This document shows, piece by piece, positions 53,833 through 62,937 of a stretch of 64,000 bases of DNA (position 1 is the first letter of the stretch; every line of letters begins with the position of its first letter). The stretch covers positions 111,386 through 175,385 of the forward strand of contig JBDWKL010000016.1 in the NCBI GenBank assembly GCA_039973685.1. The letters run 5' to 3'. The notes beneath the pieces are model-generated. The model worked only from the letters and a program-made list of their open reading frames with translations. It was not told the DNA's origin and did no database searches. This DNA is from Hyphomicrobiales bacterium (GTDB lineage Bacteria > Pseudomonadota > Alphaproteobacteria > Rhizobiales > JACESI01). Position numbers and translations under genes: made by a program.

Positions 53833-54582
53833 ATGAATCGTTCGATTAAAAAGCAACTTGTTTTATCAGCCAGCATATTTGCGGCTGGTTTGTTCAGTCT
53901 TGTATCATGGGCCGATAATGCCCAGGCTGGTACAAAAGGCGTTATTGAGCTCTTCACGAGCCAAGGGTGTTCCTCATGCCCGCCAGCTGATGAATTGGCG
54001 GCGGAATATGCGAAAGATCCAGATTTAGTTGTGCTGACTTTGCCGGTGACTTACTGGGATTATCTTGGCTGGAAAGATACCTTCGCGAAAAAAGAATTTA
54101 CACATCGCCAATATGGTTATGCGGCGTTGCGCGGCGATCAATCTGTTTATACACCGCAGGTCGTTGTGAATGGGTCAAACCATGCAGTGGGCAGTGATCC
54201 TAATGGAATCAACAAGCTTGTTACACGTGGATCGCTTCCGGTCGACATTAATATTGAACAGGCCGGCGTTGACATTAAAATTGATGTTGAAGGCAAATCG
54301 CCAATCAGCACAGGCACCGTTTGGATGGCACTGCTTCAAAGAAGCGGGACTGTTGCGATTGGACGTGGTGAAAACCGGAATACGGAAATTACCTATACAA
54401 ATATCGTAAAAGAGATGCGCCCACTGGGCGAGTGGAAAGGCGAAGCAATGACAATGAAATTCGCCAAACCTGACTTGATGACGGGTGACATTAATGGTCT
54501 TGCCATTATCCTTCAGACGAAGCAGGGAAAAATCTCGTCCAAAATTCTAGGCGCTGCTACTTGGATGAATGAATCCAGTTAA
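53833..54582 (+). CDS. DUF1223 family secreted thioredoxin-like protein
   Basis: The 249-residue product (ATG at 53833) starts with a Sec signal (KKQLVLSASIFAAGLFSLVSWADNAQA) and continues with the DUF1223 domain: IELFTSQGCSSCPPADELAAEY with a CxxC pair, the VTYWDYLGWKD segment, YTPQVVVNG and a beta-rich C-terminus. The fold is thioredoxin-like, so an envelope thiol role is plausible but unproven. The ORF could be extended upstream to 53788, but the signal-peptide start fits better. A hairpin terminator follows. Confidence 0.87.
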   Translation: MNRSIKKQLVLSASIFAAGLFSLVSWADNAQAGTKGVIELFTSQGCSSCPPADELAAEYAKDPDLVVLTLPVTYWDYLGWKDTFAKKEFTHRQYGYAALRGDQSVYTPQVVVNGSNHAVGSDPNGINKLVTRGSLPVDINIEQAGVDIKIDVEGKSPISTGTVWMALLQRSGTVAIGRGENRNTEITYTNIVKEMRPLGEWKGEAMTMKFAKPDLMTGDINGLAIILQTKQGKISSKILGAATWMNESS

Positions 54583-54585
54583 ATT

Positions 54586-54634
54586 TAAGCGCCGTCACAA
54601 TCCCTATCGGACAGTGAAGGCGCTTATTATTTTT
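54586..54634 (+). terminator. Hairpin terminator after the DUF1223 gene
   Basis: TAAGCGCC and GGCGCTTA pair over 8 bp around a 25-base loop that can itself pair (TCAC/GTGA), followed by ATTATTTTT. It ends just before the converging htpG stop. Confidence 0.68.
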
Positions 54635-54641
54635 GGTGCGA

Positions 54642-56564
54642 TTAATCTATCGCCTTTGCCATAAACACCCCAAGGGCTGACGCAAATTTTGCTGGATCAT
54701 TGGGCTGTTCCCCATCCATAATTTTCGCCTGACCATGAAGTATCGTTGCCATTTGCTCGGCAAGCGCTTTGTCTTTCCCGCTATCTAGGTGAGCGGCCAA
54801 TTTTTCAATGATGGCGTGCGATGCGTTGATTTCTAAAACAGGCGCCGGATTAAAACCTGCATCTGGTTGATCTTTCAAAATTTTTTGCAATTGCATATCC
54901 ATTGCACCGTCAGAGGCCACCAGACATACCGGACTTTCAGCAAGGCGAGAGGATGCGCGCACGTCAGAGACGTCATCGCCCAGTGTCTCTTTCAAGAAGG
55001 TATAGAGGTTGGCGAGTTCCGCCTTGTTTTCTTTTTCATCTTCTTTGGTCTCGTCATCAGCAGACTTCAAGTTATCCAGATCATCAGATCCTTGTGTGAC
55101 CGACTTAAAGGGTTTGCCTTGGAAGCCGAGAGCTGTGCGAACCCAAAAGGCATCCACTGGATCCGAAAGATACAGAACTTCCACACCGCGTGCCCGGTAT
55201 CCTTCAAGGTGCGGGCTTGCTTTTATCGCATCATCACTATCGCCTAGCGCGTAATAGATGGTTGTCTGGTTTTCCTTCATGTCTTCAAGGTAGCTTGCAA
55301 GGCTGCGCCATTTGCCATCTGATGTGCTGGTTTTAAACCGCGCAAAACCGTAGATGTCATCACGGCGGGCCATGTCTTCATAAAGGCCTTCTTTGATGAC
55401 GGGACCGAATGCCTCCCAGACCTTTTCAAAAGTTTCGCTGTCTTTCTCAGACATTTTTGAAAGCTCAGACAAGATGCGTTTGGTGACACCCGTTTTGATC
55501 GATTCCAAAAGCGGATTATCTTGTAAAAGTTCGCGCGAAATATTGAGTGGAAGATCTTCAGAATCAATCACACCACGAACAAAACGAAGCCATGCTGGCA
55601 GCATTTCTACTTCATCGGAAATAAACACGCGGCGCACATAAAGCTTCATGCGGCCTTTGCGATCTGGGTTGAACAGGTCAAACGGCTTCATGCTCGGCAA
55701 ATAGGCAAGGACGGTGTATTCTTGACGGCCTTCTACGCGGTAGTGGAGGGTCTTCGCTGGTTCATCAAAATTGCCTGAAACCAGATTATAAAACTCGTTA
55801 TATTCCTCATCAGAAATATCCAATTTAGACTTGGTCCAAAGTGCACTGCCATCGCTTATGATGCGATCAAAAGGCTCAATCGTCTCGCTGTCATCATCAC
55901 CATTAACGCTCTCAGTGCCGAAGATATGAATCGGCACAGGCACGTGGGATGAATAGGAGCGAACAATCTCTTCGATCTTCGCGTTGCTGGCGTAGTCTTT
56001 GCCGTCTTCTGAGAGATAAAGCTTCACCATTGTCCCGCGCTTATCAGCTGGGATATCGATCTCTTCTACTGAAAAGGTGCCTTCGCCATCTGAAGACCAG
56101 ATATGGGCTTGTTCTTCGCCTGCTTTGCGCGAAATCACATCCACTTTGTCCGCAACCATGAAGGCTGAATAAAAACCAACACCGAATTGACCAATCAGCG
56201 CATTCCCATCAGATTTTTCAGACAAACCATCAAGGAAAGCTTTTGTGCCAGAACGTGCGATTGTTCCAAGGTTGCCGATCAATTCGTCTTTATTCATGCC
56301 GACGCCATTGTCTGCAATCATCAACACGTTGTCTTTCTCATCAAAGTTCAACATGATTTTGAAGTCAGGGTCATCCTTGGTCAGATCAGGATTGTCGATC
56401 GCAAGAAAGCGAATTTTTTCGCAGGCATCAGCCGCGTTTGAAATGAGTTCGCGCAAGAAGATGTCTTTGTTTGAATAGACGGAGTGAACCATCATTTTCA
56501 AAAGCTGCGCGACTTCCGCTTCAAAGGCGTGTTCTGCTTTGTTGGATGTATCTTCTGTGCTCAT
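54642..56564 (-). CDS. htpG: Chaperone HtpG (Hsp90)
   Basis: HtpG is the bacterial Hsp90, an ATP-dependent cytoplasmic chaperone. The 640-residue product has the GHKL ATPase domain (ELISNAADACEKIRF with the catalytic Glu and Asn, IADNGVGM, GNLGTIARSGTK, GQFGVGFYSAFMVAD), the middle domain with catalytic Arg region (LPLNISRELLQDN) and the C-terminal dimerisation domain. Length is normal. A heat-shock-type promoter candidate lies about 30-60 bp upstream. Confidence 0.97.
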   Translation of the reverse strand: MSTEDTSNKAEHAFEAEVAQLLKMMVHSVYSNKDIFLRELISNAADACEKIRFLAIDNPDLTKDDPDFKIMLNFDEKDNVLMIADNGVGMNKDELIGNLGTIARSGTKAFLDGLSEKSDGNALIGQFGVGFYSAFMVADKVDVISRKAGEEQAHIWSSDGEGTFSVEEIDIPADKRGTMVKLYLSEDGKDYASNAKIEEIVRSYSSHVPVPIHIFGTESVNGDDDSETIEPFDRIISDGSALWTKSKLDISDEEYNEFYNLVSGNFDEPAKTLHYRVEGRQEYTVLAYLPSMKPFDLFNPDRKGRMKLYVRRVFISDEVEMLPAWLRFVRGVIDSEDLPLNISRELLQDNPLLESIKTGVTKRILSELSKMSEKDSETFEKVWEAFGPVIKEGLYEDMARRDDIYGFARFKTSTSDGKWRSLASYLEDMKENQTTIYYALGDSDDAIKASPHLEGYRARGVEVLYLSDPVDAFWVRTALGFQGKPFKSVTQGSDDLDNLKSADDETKEDEKENKAELANLYTFLKETLGDDVSDVRASSRLAESPVCLVASDGAMDMQLQKILKDQPDAGFNPAPVLEINASHAIIEKLAAHLDSGKDKALAEQMATILHGQAKIMDGEQPNDPAKFASALGVFMAKAID

Positions 56565-56593
56565 TGCTCAATCCTAAATTGTCGTTGTGCGAC

Positions 56594-56623
56594 AGATAGG
56601 AGTTTTGAGAGAAAAATTCAAAG
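56594..56623 (-). promoter_or_regulatory. Candidate heat-shock (RpoH) promoter for htpG
   Basis: On the minus strand CTTTGAA and CCTATCT are 16 bases apart, close to the RpoH consensus (CTTGAAA and CCCATNT). It is placed 30 bp before the htpG start. Assignment rests on resemblance and on the usual heat-shock control of htpG. Confidence 0.42.
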
Positions 56624-56642
56624 CTGAATGAGAAAAATTTGC

Positions 56643-56668
56643 AAAAAAAAGTCAGCGTAAGCTGACTT
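56643..56668 (-). terminator. Strong intrinsic terminator upstream of htpG with no gene to serve
   Basis: AAGTCAGC and GCTGACTT form an 8-bp stem with a four-base loop, followed on the minus strand by eight T. No minus-strand protein gene lies between it and 57401, so it implies a non-coding transcript from the interval 56669-56940. Confidence 0.88.
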
Positions 56669-56860
56669 AGGAAATTTAGTTGGTTAGTTACTCTAGGAGT
56701 ATTCGCTACACAAGAAAGAGGCCTGGCGAAATCTGCCTGGGGGGCTGGGGGGCTGAAAAACCAGTACAGTTAAAGCCAGGCCACCTTGGGTAGTGATGAC
56801 AAGATGAACACCATTCGTGTCAGTTATTTGACTGAATTGCGGCTAAAAAGAGAAATTTTG
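56643..56860 (-). ncRNA. Candidate structured small RNA ending at the terminator upstream of htpG
   Basis: The minus strand carries a perfect 8-bp helix (GGCCTGGC at 56782-56775 with GCCAGGCC at 56727-56720) closing a 47-base region that holds two tandem copies of CCCCCCAG, then about 50 unpaired AT-rich bases and a canonical terminator. No ORF of note is present. C-rich exposed loops are typical of small RNAs that bind ribosome-binding sites. The 5' end is not determined; 56860 is a guess. I could not match it to a named family. Confidence 0.58.
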
Positions 56861-56988
56861 ATGAAAAATAACTTGAAAATAGTTATCATTTCATTCGTTT
56901 ACGCAAGTTTATCAACAAAGCTCACTAAATTCACAGCTTGATCTTTTTGTCTCAGCGGTCGATCATAAGGTTAGCGGAGGAGTTGTTC

Positions 56989-57396
56989 TTGGATAATAGC
57001 GAATTTCCTGAACGGGGTGAAAGCAAGCGTGATTCAAACATTGTCACGTTATCAAATACCACAACCGTTCATAAGCCTCATCAAAAACAACCCACGCAGA
57101 TCGCGTTTGACCGCCGTGAATTATCTGAGATTCTACGAGTTTATGGCTACCGTGTTGCTGAGGGGGAATGGCGTGATTATGCGTTAGATTTCCAAAAGGA
57201 ACGCGCGGTTTTCTCCATCTTCAAACGCACGAGCGAAATGCCGATCTATCAGGTTGAGAAAAATCCAAAGCTTGCCCGTAAGCAAGGGGCCTATAGTGTG
57301 ATCAATGCGGCGGGTATGATTTTAAAACGTGGTCATGAATTGCGCCAAGTACTGAAAGTGCTGGAACCACGCAAGCACTTACGGGTGGTGGACTAA
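56989..57396 (+). CDS. DUF2794 family protein
   Basis: The product is a DUF2794 protein: AFDRRELSEILRVYGYRVAEGEWRDYALDF, then RAVFSIFKRTSEMPIYQVEKNPKLARKQGAYSV and the LKRGHELRQVLKVL tail. This small alphaproteobacterial family has no known function. I chose a TTG start at 56989 because a perfect GGAGGAG box lies six bases upstream; this gives 135 residues. An ATG at 56938 would place the box inside the gene. It converges with the GNAT gene at 57401. Confidence 0.85.
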   Translation: MDNSEFPERGESKRDSNIVTLSNTTTVHKPHQKQPTQIAFDRRELSEILRVYGYRVAEGEWRDYALDFQKERAVFSIFKRTSEMPIYQVEKNPKLARKQGAYSVINAAGMILKRGHELRQVLKVLEPRKHLRVVD

Positions 57397-57400
57397 GCCG

Positions 57401-57898
57401 TTAAAGCGCAAGCTGCATATAAATGACGTCCAGCCATTGATCTTTTTTGAAGCCAACTTCTTTCAATGTGCCGACATATTCAAAGCCAGCTTTTTCATGC
57501 AGCCTTACAGACCATGCTGGATTAAGTTTGGTGATGACGGCAATCATCTGGCGATATTCCCGTCTACGACATTCCAAAATGAGCCGTTCAAGCAATTGGG
57601 TGCCAATCCCTTGCCCTTGGGCTTTGGGTGCTAGATAGACGGAGTTTTCAACTGTCAATTCATAAGCTTTTCGGGTGTGGAAGGGGCCAGCATAGGCATA
57701 CCCAACGGCTTCCCCGTCTTTCTCTGCAACAAGATAGGGATGTCCGCCATCTGCAAGCGCTTGAAAGCGGCGTGTCATTTCGGCTTCACTAGGAGGGTCG
57801 TACTCGAAGGAGGCGAGACCGTGTTTAACATGGTCTGCATAGATTGCGGCGATGGCCGCTAGATCATCTAATGAGGTATCGCGGATCGTTACTGTCAT
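57401..57898 (-). CDS. GNAT-family N-acetyltransferase (phosphinothricin acetyltransferase-like)
   Basis: The 165-residue product (ATG at 57898) resembles the Pat/MnaT group of GNAT enzymes: TIRDTSLDDLAAIAAIYADHV at the start, a FEYDPPSEAEM segment, SVYLAPKAQGQGIGTQLLERL holding the acetyl-CoA loop, and LNPAWSVRLHEKAGFEYVG. Members acetylate phosphinothricin, methionine sulfoximine/sulfone or related amino acids. The native substrate is unknown. Its end abuts the DUF2794 gene, four bases apart. Confidence 0.9.
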   Translation of the reverse strand: MTVTIRDTSLDDLAAIAAIYADHVKHGLASFEYDPPSEAEMTRRFQALADGGHPYLVAEKDGEAVGYAYAGPFHTRKAYELTVENSVYLAPKAQGQGIGTQLLERLILECRRREYRQMIAVITKLNPAWSVRLHEKAGFEYVGTLKEVGFKKDQWLDVIYMQLAL

Positions 57899-57919
57899 AA
57901 TCAAATGCTAGCAAAGAAA

Positions 57920-57941
57920 AAGGCGGCTCGAAAGCCGCCTT
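57920..57941 (-). terminator. Intrinsic terminator after the Bax-inhibitor-1 gene
   Basis: AAGGCGGCT and AGCCGCCTT form a 9-bp stem with a CGAA-type tetraloop; on the minus strand it is followed by TTTTTCTTT. It separates the BI-1 gene from the GNAT gene. Confidence 0.85.
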
Positions 57942-57969
57942 AATGCTCAGATTCTGTTCAATTGCTCAA

Positions 57970-58743
57970 CTATTCGCGGTTACCCAAGAACTGAAGCAAG
58001 AACATAAACATGTTGATGAAGTCGAGGTAGAGACGCAGCGCACCCATTACGGCTTTGCGGCCTTGAGTGGTTGAATCGTCACCTTCGTAATACATCTCTT
58101 TGATTTGCTGTGTGTCATAGGCTGTGAGGCCAGCAAAGATCAAAACGCCGAGGCCTGAGATTGCAAACTGTAGCGCAGATGATTGAAGGAAGATGTTCAC
58201 GACCATTGCGATGATGATGCCGAAGAGGCCCATCATTAGGAATGAACCCATGCCAGACAAGCTGCGTTTGGTTGTGTAACCGTACAAGCTCAATGATGCG
58301 AAAGCAGCAGACGTAATGAAGAATGTACGAACAACGCTTTCAGATGTGTAGATCAACAAGACTGTTGAAATCGATACACCAACGAGTGTTGCGTAAATCC
58401 AGAAAGTGATCTGTGCAGCACTTACACTCATTTTATTAATGCGGAAGGACAGGAAGAAGACCAGTCCGAGAGGCGCCAGCATAAAGACCCATTTTAGTGG
58501 ACCTGACCAAACTGTTGCACCAAATTGTGTAAGGTAGAGACCTTCACGAACCTGAGCCACACCTTGTGTTGCATCGCCCGTTGTCGCGAAATTGAACACG
58601 AAATAAGCCGCAAGACCTGTCAGCGCAAGGCCAAGAGCCATGTAGTTATAGACAGAAAGCATGTATGAACGCAGACCCTGATCAATATCAGCGTTAGCAG
58701 CAGTTGCCTGCCCATATTGTGCACGTCTTTCTAAATCAGCCAT
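57970..58743 (-). CDS. Bax inhibitor-1/YccA family membrane protein
   Basis: The 257-residue product has seven transmembrane helices and the BI-1 family pattern, including the N-terminal RSYMLSVYNYMALGLALTGLAAYFV segment and the C-terminal FAGLTAYDTQQIKEMYY motif with the conserved Asp. Bacterial relatives (YbhL, YccA) are inner-membrane proteins; some interact with the FtsH protease or leak calcium. It is a single-gene unit with its own terminator. Confidence 0.92.
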   Translation of the reverse strand: MADLERRAQYGQATAANADIDQGLRSYMLSVYNYMALGLALTGLAAYFVFNFATTGDATQGVAQVREGLYLTQFGATVWSGPLKWVFMLAPLGLVFFLSFRINKMSVSAAQITFWIYATLVGVSISTVLLIYTSESVVRTFFITSAAFASLSLYGYTTKRSLSGMGSFLMMGLFGIIIAMVVNIFLQSSALQFAISGLGVLIFAGLTAYDTQQIKEMYYEGDDSTTQGRKAVMGALRLYLDFINMFMFLLQFLGNRE

Positions 58744-58899
58744 CGAAAAACCCTATAATGTTTAAAAAAGCTAGACTAAGCGAAGGTCATTCTTCGCTTA
58801 TATTCCTGCACAATATGGTGTTCTTCACTAAAATACTCAAGTCTTTTCGGTCTAAAAACGCTCAAGTTTGGTTTATTTAGCTTGTCAGCGCCAAGTATC

Positions 58900-61488
58900 T
58901 TATGCATTCCTTAACAAGGGTGCTGCCTTTTGTCCCAATATGCGCCATGTGCCAGCAAAGCCCAGCGCGATGCATAAGAACAATGCAATGGCTGCTGCTG
59001 AAAAAGCGGCACTTGGATAGAAGGTGAAATCACCATCCATAATATTCTCAACCACAAACCAAGAGGCAAGTGTGCCGGATAAGATGCCAAACACGGCTGT
59101 AATGAGACCAAGCAGGGTGAATTGCAGCAAATAGGCTTTCATAAGCTGCCCTCTCGTTGCGCCCAGCGTTTTTAAAACCACCGCGTCATAAATTTGTGTG
59201 CGATGGCCCGCCGCAAGGGCGCCAGCAAGTACTAAGATTGAAGAAAGCAAGGTGACACCAGAAGCGCCACGGATGGCCCAAGCCAGTTGACCCACCACAT
59301 CCGCCACCCGTTCAAGCGCGTCTTTAACGCGCACGGTGGTGACTGTTGGGAAAGCATTGGCAACGGTTTTCATGAGCTCGAATTCTTTCTCAACTGTTCC
59401 GCCGTCTTTAAGGGCTAGCGTTGCGAGATGGGAATGCGGCGCGCCTGCGAAGGTATTGGGTGAGAAAACCATCACAAAATTAATGCCAAGCGATTGCCAT
59501 TCCACCTTACGGGTGCTGGCAACTGTGGAGACGATTTCGCGACCCAGCACATTAACGGTAATGGTGTCGCCGATTTTAAGACCAAAGTGGCGGGCAACTT
59601 CTTCATCGAAAGAAACAAGTGATCCGTCTGTATGATCTGCATCCCACCATTCACCTTCATCAAGCACAGAATTTTCTGGAATGGTCGCAGAATAAGTAAT
59701 GCCGCGATCACCACGCAGCGCCCAAGCACTTTCGCTGTTCACGGTCATTTCTGATGGTTTTTGTCCGGCAATATCAACAAAGAAACCGCGCAACATTGGC
59801 ACACGCTGGAGAGTTGCCTCTTGGGTGTTGTCTTTGAGCAGTGTCTCAAAAGTTTTAATCTCGTGGTTTTGAATATCGACGAAGAAGAAACTTGGCGCTT
59901 CATCGGCAAGTGACGAGGTCAATTGATTGCGTAAATTGCCGTCGATGAGCGCGATGGTGACGAGCAAAGAGAGGCCGAGGCCAAGGGACAAGACAACCGA
60001 TGGTGTGATCGAGCCAGGTCTATGGATATTACCAATTGCCAGACGCCATTCTGTGGAACGGGCATGGGGTAGTTTTCTGGCAAGTGCCATAATGCCAATG
60101 GCGGTCACCCGCAAAAGCACGAAGGCTGCAACTGTGCCACCAACAAACGCGGTCGCGATCACCCGATTATCTGACAGACCAATCGCGAGGGTAAACAACA
60201 GTGCGACACATCCAATCAATGCCAAGAGATAGGGCAGGCGTGGCAGTTTGCTGGTCCCTTCGCGGTCACGGAATAAGGCCGTCGGTGGAATATCGCGGGC
60301 CTTTGACAGAGGCCAAAGAGCAAAAACTAATGCCATTAAATATCCATAGACCGCAGCGAGTGCGAGAGAGGCGGCAGGTATCTTTGTATCGATTTCAATC
60401 GGAAGCGCGCCTTGTAAGAAGTAGGCCGCAACCGATGGGATGAAAGCTCCAAGCGCCAAGCCGATCGTGACCGCGATGGTCGCAATCATCATGATTTGGA
60501 TGACATAGACAAAGAAAACAAAGCTACCAATTGCGCCAATGCTTTTAAATGTCGCAATGACTTCACGCTTGCTATCAAGATAAGCCGTTACCGCGTTAGC
60601 GACACCCACACCACCCACAACGAGGGCTGTTAATCCCACAAGGGTCAGGAATTGAGCGAAGCGTTGAATATTGCGCGAGAGGCCGGGGGAGGCGTTGTCT
60701 CTAGCACGAATGCGCCATCCTGCTTTCGGCATCTCGGTTTCAGCCGCTTCACGAACCGCCTGAATATCGTCGTTTGAAACACCGTCTTGAAGCTTCACCT
60801 TATAATGCCAGCGCACAAGGCTGCCTGGTTGAACAAGACCAGAAGCGCGAATGGCTTCATTGGAAATCATCAAACGCGGGCCAAAGCCAACGCCGCCAGC
60901 AAGACGGTCTGGTTCGTTTTCAATCACATCCATAATTTTGACTTTGATACCGCCAAGATCGATCAATCCACCGACTTCGATATTAAGGCGGGCTAAAAAC
61001 CCAAGCTCGACCACTCCGCCAAAAGTGCCTTTATCCTGTTCTTTTAAAAGATCATGGATGTTGCCTTTGTTGACAAGTTTCATCTCGCCATAAAGCGGGT
61101 AGTTCTCGTCAACGCCTTTTAATTCTGTGAGTGCTTGGTCTGACCCATCTGGCAGTCGTGCCATGGAACGCATGGTGGCCGCAACGGTGACGGGGCCGAG
61201 TTTATCGAGATAGGCTTGTTCAGGCTCTGTGGTTTCGCGATGGATGAGTGAGAAGCGAATATCGCCGCCAAGGATTGATTGGCCTTCAGACGAGATACTG
61301 TTCACCAGCGAGGCAGAAAGCGCGTTTACGCCTGCGATGGCTGCAACGCCAAGCGACAAACAGGCGAGAAAAATCATAAAACCGCGCACACCCGCCCGCA
61401 TTTCTCTGGTGGCAAAGGTAAAAGCGAGGCGGAGAGATTTGAATAAGCCCATTGAAGGGCTGCTTGATGCTACATCCATAGTGCTCAT
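58900..61488 (-). CDS. FtsX-family ABC exporter permease (YbbP-like)
   Basis: The 862-residue inner-membrane protein has one N-terminal helix, a large periplasmic domain, two FtsX-type permease modules (about residues 280-420 and 730-850) and extra central helices, about ten in all: the YbbP architecture. The GVAAIAGVNALSASLVNSISSEG start and the LKTLGATRGQLM coupling segment are typical. With the upstream ATPase, whose stop overlaps its start as ATGA, it forms a transporter thought to move or extract lipophilic substrates. The tesA-like gene diverges from the pair, as in E. coli. Confidence 0.9.
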   Translation of the reverse strand: MSTMDVASSSPSMGLFKSLRLAFTFATREMRAGVRGFMIFLACLSLGVAAIAGVNALSASLVNSISSEGQSILGGDIRFSLIHRETTEPEQAYLDKLGPVTVAATMRSMARLPDGSDQALTELKGVDENYPLYGEMKLVNKGNIHDLLKEQDKGTFGGVVELGFLARLNIEVGGLIDLGGIKVKIMDVIENEPDRLAGGVGFGPRLMISNEAIRASGLVQPGSLVRWHYKVKLQDGVSNDDIQAVREAAETEMPKAGWRIRARDNASPGLSRNIQRFAQFLTLVGLTALVVGGVGVANAVTAYLDSKREVIATFKSIGAIGSFVFFVYVIQIMMIATIAVTIGLALGAFIPSVAAYFLQGALPIEIDTKIPAASLALAAVYGYLMALVFALWPLSKARDIPPTALFRDREGTSKLPRLPYLLALIGCVALLFTLAIGLSDNRVIATAFVGGTVAAFVLLRVTAIGIMALARKLPHARSTEWRLAIGNIHRPGSITPSVVLSLGLGLSLLVTIALIDGNLRNQLTSSLADEAPSFFFVDIQNHEIKTFETLLKDNTQEATLQRVPMLRGFFVDIAGQKPSEMTVNSESAWALRGDRGITYSATIPENSVLDEGEWWDADHTDGSLVSFDEEVARHFGLKIGDTITVNVLGREIVSTVASTRKVEWQSLGINFVMVFSPNTFAGAPHSHLATLALKDGGTVEKEFELMKTVANAFPTVTTVRVKDALERVADVVGQLAWAIRGASGVTLLSSILVLAGALAAGHRTQIYDAVVLKTLGATRGQLMKAYLLQFTLLGLITAVFGILSGTLASWFVVENIMDGDFTFYPSAAFSAAAIALFLCIALGFAGTWRILGQKAAPLLRNA

Positions 61489-62234
61489 TCGGCAGCACTC
61501 GCAGATTTGACCACGCGGTTAAGCAAGGTGTTCTCACCATCTTCACCACGAATTTCACCGCTTCTAATCTCGATTGCACGGTCACATCGTCCAGCAAGCT
61601 TGAGATCATGGGTGACAAGCAACAAGGTCATGTCGCGCTCTTTTTGAAGCTTGAAGAGAAGGTTTGAAATATCTTCGCCGGTGTCTTCATCCAGATTGCC
61701 TGTCGGCTCATCGGCAATGAGGAGATCAGGTTGAGCAACAAGGGCGCGGGCAATCGCAACACGCTGTTGTTCACCGCCGGAAAGTTCACCTGGATAATGA
61801 GAGAGGCGGTCATCAAGACCGACAGATTTCAATTCTTCTTCTGCGCGGGCAAAGGCATTGGCAACACCTGCAAGTTCCAGCGGTACGGCGACATTTTCTA
61901 GCGCTGTCATATTGGCAATGAGGTGGAAAGATTGAAATACGATGCCCACATGGCGTCCGCGAAAGCGCGCCAAATCGTCTTCGCTCAAGGCCATCAAGTC
62001 ATGATCGACGATGGAAACATTGCCGCTATCCGCCCGTTCCAATCCGCTCATCACCATAAGAAGGGTCGATTTTCCAGAACCTGATGGACCAACAAGACCA
62101 ACAGCTTCGCCGCGTTCAATGGCAACGCTTACCCCTTTTAAGATATGGACACGGGCTGCACCTTGCCCAAGGGAGAGGTGGACGTTTTCAAGGTCGATAA
62201 TAGAATTATTTGAGACGGAAGGCTGGTCGGACAA
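61485..62234 (-). CDS. ABC transporter ATP-binding protein (YbbA/LolD-like)
   Basis: The 249-residue ATPase has Walker A (GPSGSGKST), Q-loop (GIVFQSFHL), signature (LSGGEQQRVAIARAL), Walker B (LLIADEPTGNLD) and H-loop (LLVTHDLKLAG). This is the MacB/LolD/YbbA branch. The start codon is TTG with an AGAGGAA box. It pairs with the FtsX-type permease downstream (four-base overlap). Confidence 0.93.
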   Translation of the reverse strand: MSDQPSVSNNSIIDLENVHLSLGQGAARVHILKGVSVAIERGEAVGLVGPSGSGKSTLLMVMSGLERADSGNVSIVDHDLMALSEDDLARFRGRHVGIVFQSFHLIANMTALENVAVPLELAGVANAFARAEEELKSVGLDDRLSHYPGELSGGEQQRVAIARALVAQPDLLIADEPTGNLDEDTGEDISNLLFKLQKERDMTLLLVTHDLKLAGRCDRAIEIRSGEIRGEDGENTLLNRVVKSASAAE

Positions 62235-62302
62235 TGGGTATTCCTCTAATCAGTGCTTATATGGAATAGTGCAGTACCAAACCACCATATGGGAAAGTGA
62301 TA

Positions 62303-62935
62303 ATGATTTTTCATCATCTGCGATCAATATTTTTTGTATGCCTTATGTGCGCCGCCTCTTTTGCGCAAGCGGAGACGTTGAAAATAGTCGTCTTTGGAGA
62401 CAGTTTAACGGCGGGTTTTGGGCTGGATCGCGGTCAGGGTTTTGTGCCGCAATTACAAGCAAAGCTTATCACAGAAGGATATGATGTTGAATTGATCAAT
62501 GCGGGTGTGTCTGGTGATACCACGAGTGGTGGGCGCTCACGGTTGAATTGGTCTGTTGGGCCTGAGGCTGATGGCGTTATCTTGGAACTCGGCGCAAACG
62601 ACATGCTGCGCGGTCTTCCTGTGAAATCAACGCGAGAAAATCTTGATGCGATGGTGACAGGGCTTACAGAGCGTAAGTTGCCCGTGCTGATTGCCGGTAT
62701 GCAAGCAGCCCCAAATTTGGGGAAAGAATACGGTGAGGAATTCAACGCAATCTATCCAGATTTGGCCGAAGAACACGGCACGCTTTTTTACCCGTTCTTT
62801 TTAAAGGGTGTTGCTGGTGACGGGGCGCTGAACCAACCAGACGGCATGCACCCCACGAAAAAGGGCGTTGCTGTGATCGTTGAAAATATCTTCCCAAGCG
62901 TCAAAGAACTGATTGAGAAGGCGACGGCGAGATAG
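62303..62935 (+). CDS. tesA: TesA-like SGNH esterase/thioesterase I
   Basis: TesA-type enzymes are periplasmic GDSL/SGNH esterases acting on acyl-CoA, lysophospholipid or aryl esters. The 210-residue product (ATG at 62303, GGGAAAG box) has a signal peptide ending near SFAQA, then GDSLTAG with catalytic Ser34, the block II Gly (NAGVSGDTT), GAND (block III) and the DGMHP motif with the catalytic Asp/His near residue 188. It diverges from the ybbA-ybbP-like exporter and abuts the ftsY end (two bases apart). Confidence 0.93.
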   Translation: MIFHHLRSIFFVCLMCAASFAQAETLKIVVFGDSLTAGFGLDRGQGFVPQLQAKLITEGYDVELINAGVSGDTTSGGRSRLNWSVGPEADGVILELGANDMLRGLPVKSTRENLDAMVTGLTERKLPVLIAGMQAAPNLGKEYGEEFNAIYPDLAEEHGTLFYPFFLKGVAGDGALNQPDGMHPTKKGVAVIVENIFPSVKELIEKATAR

Positions 62936-62937
62936 GC

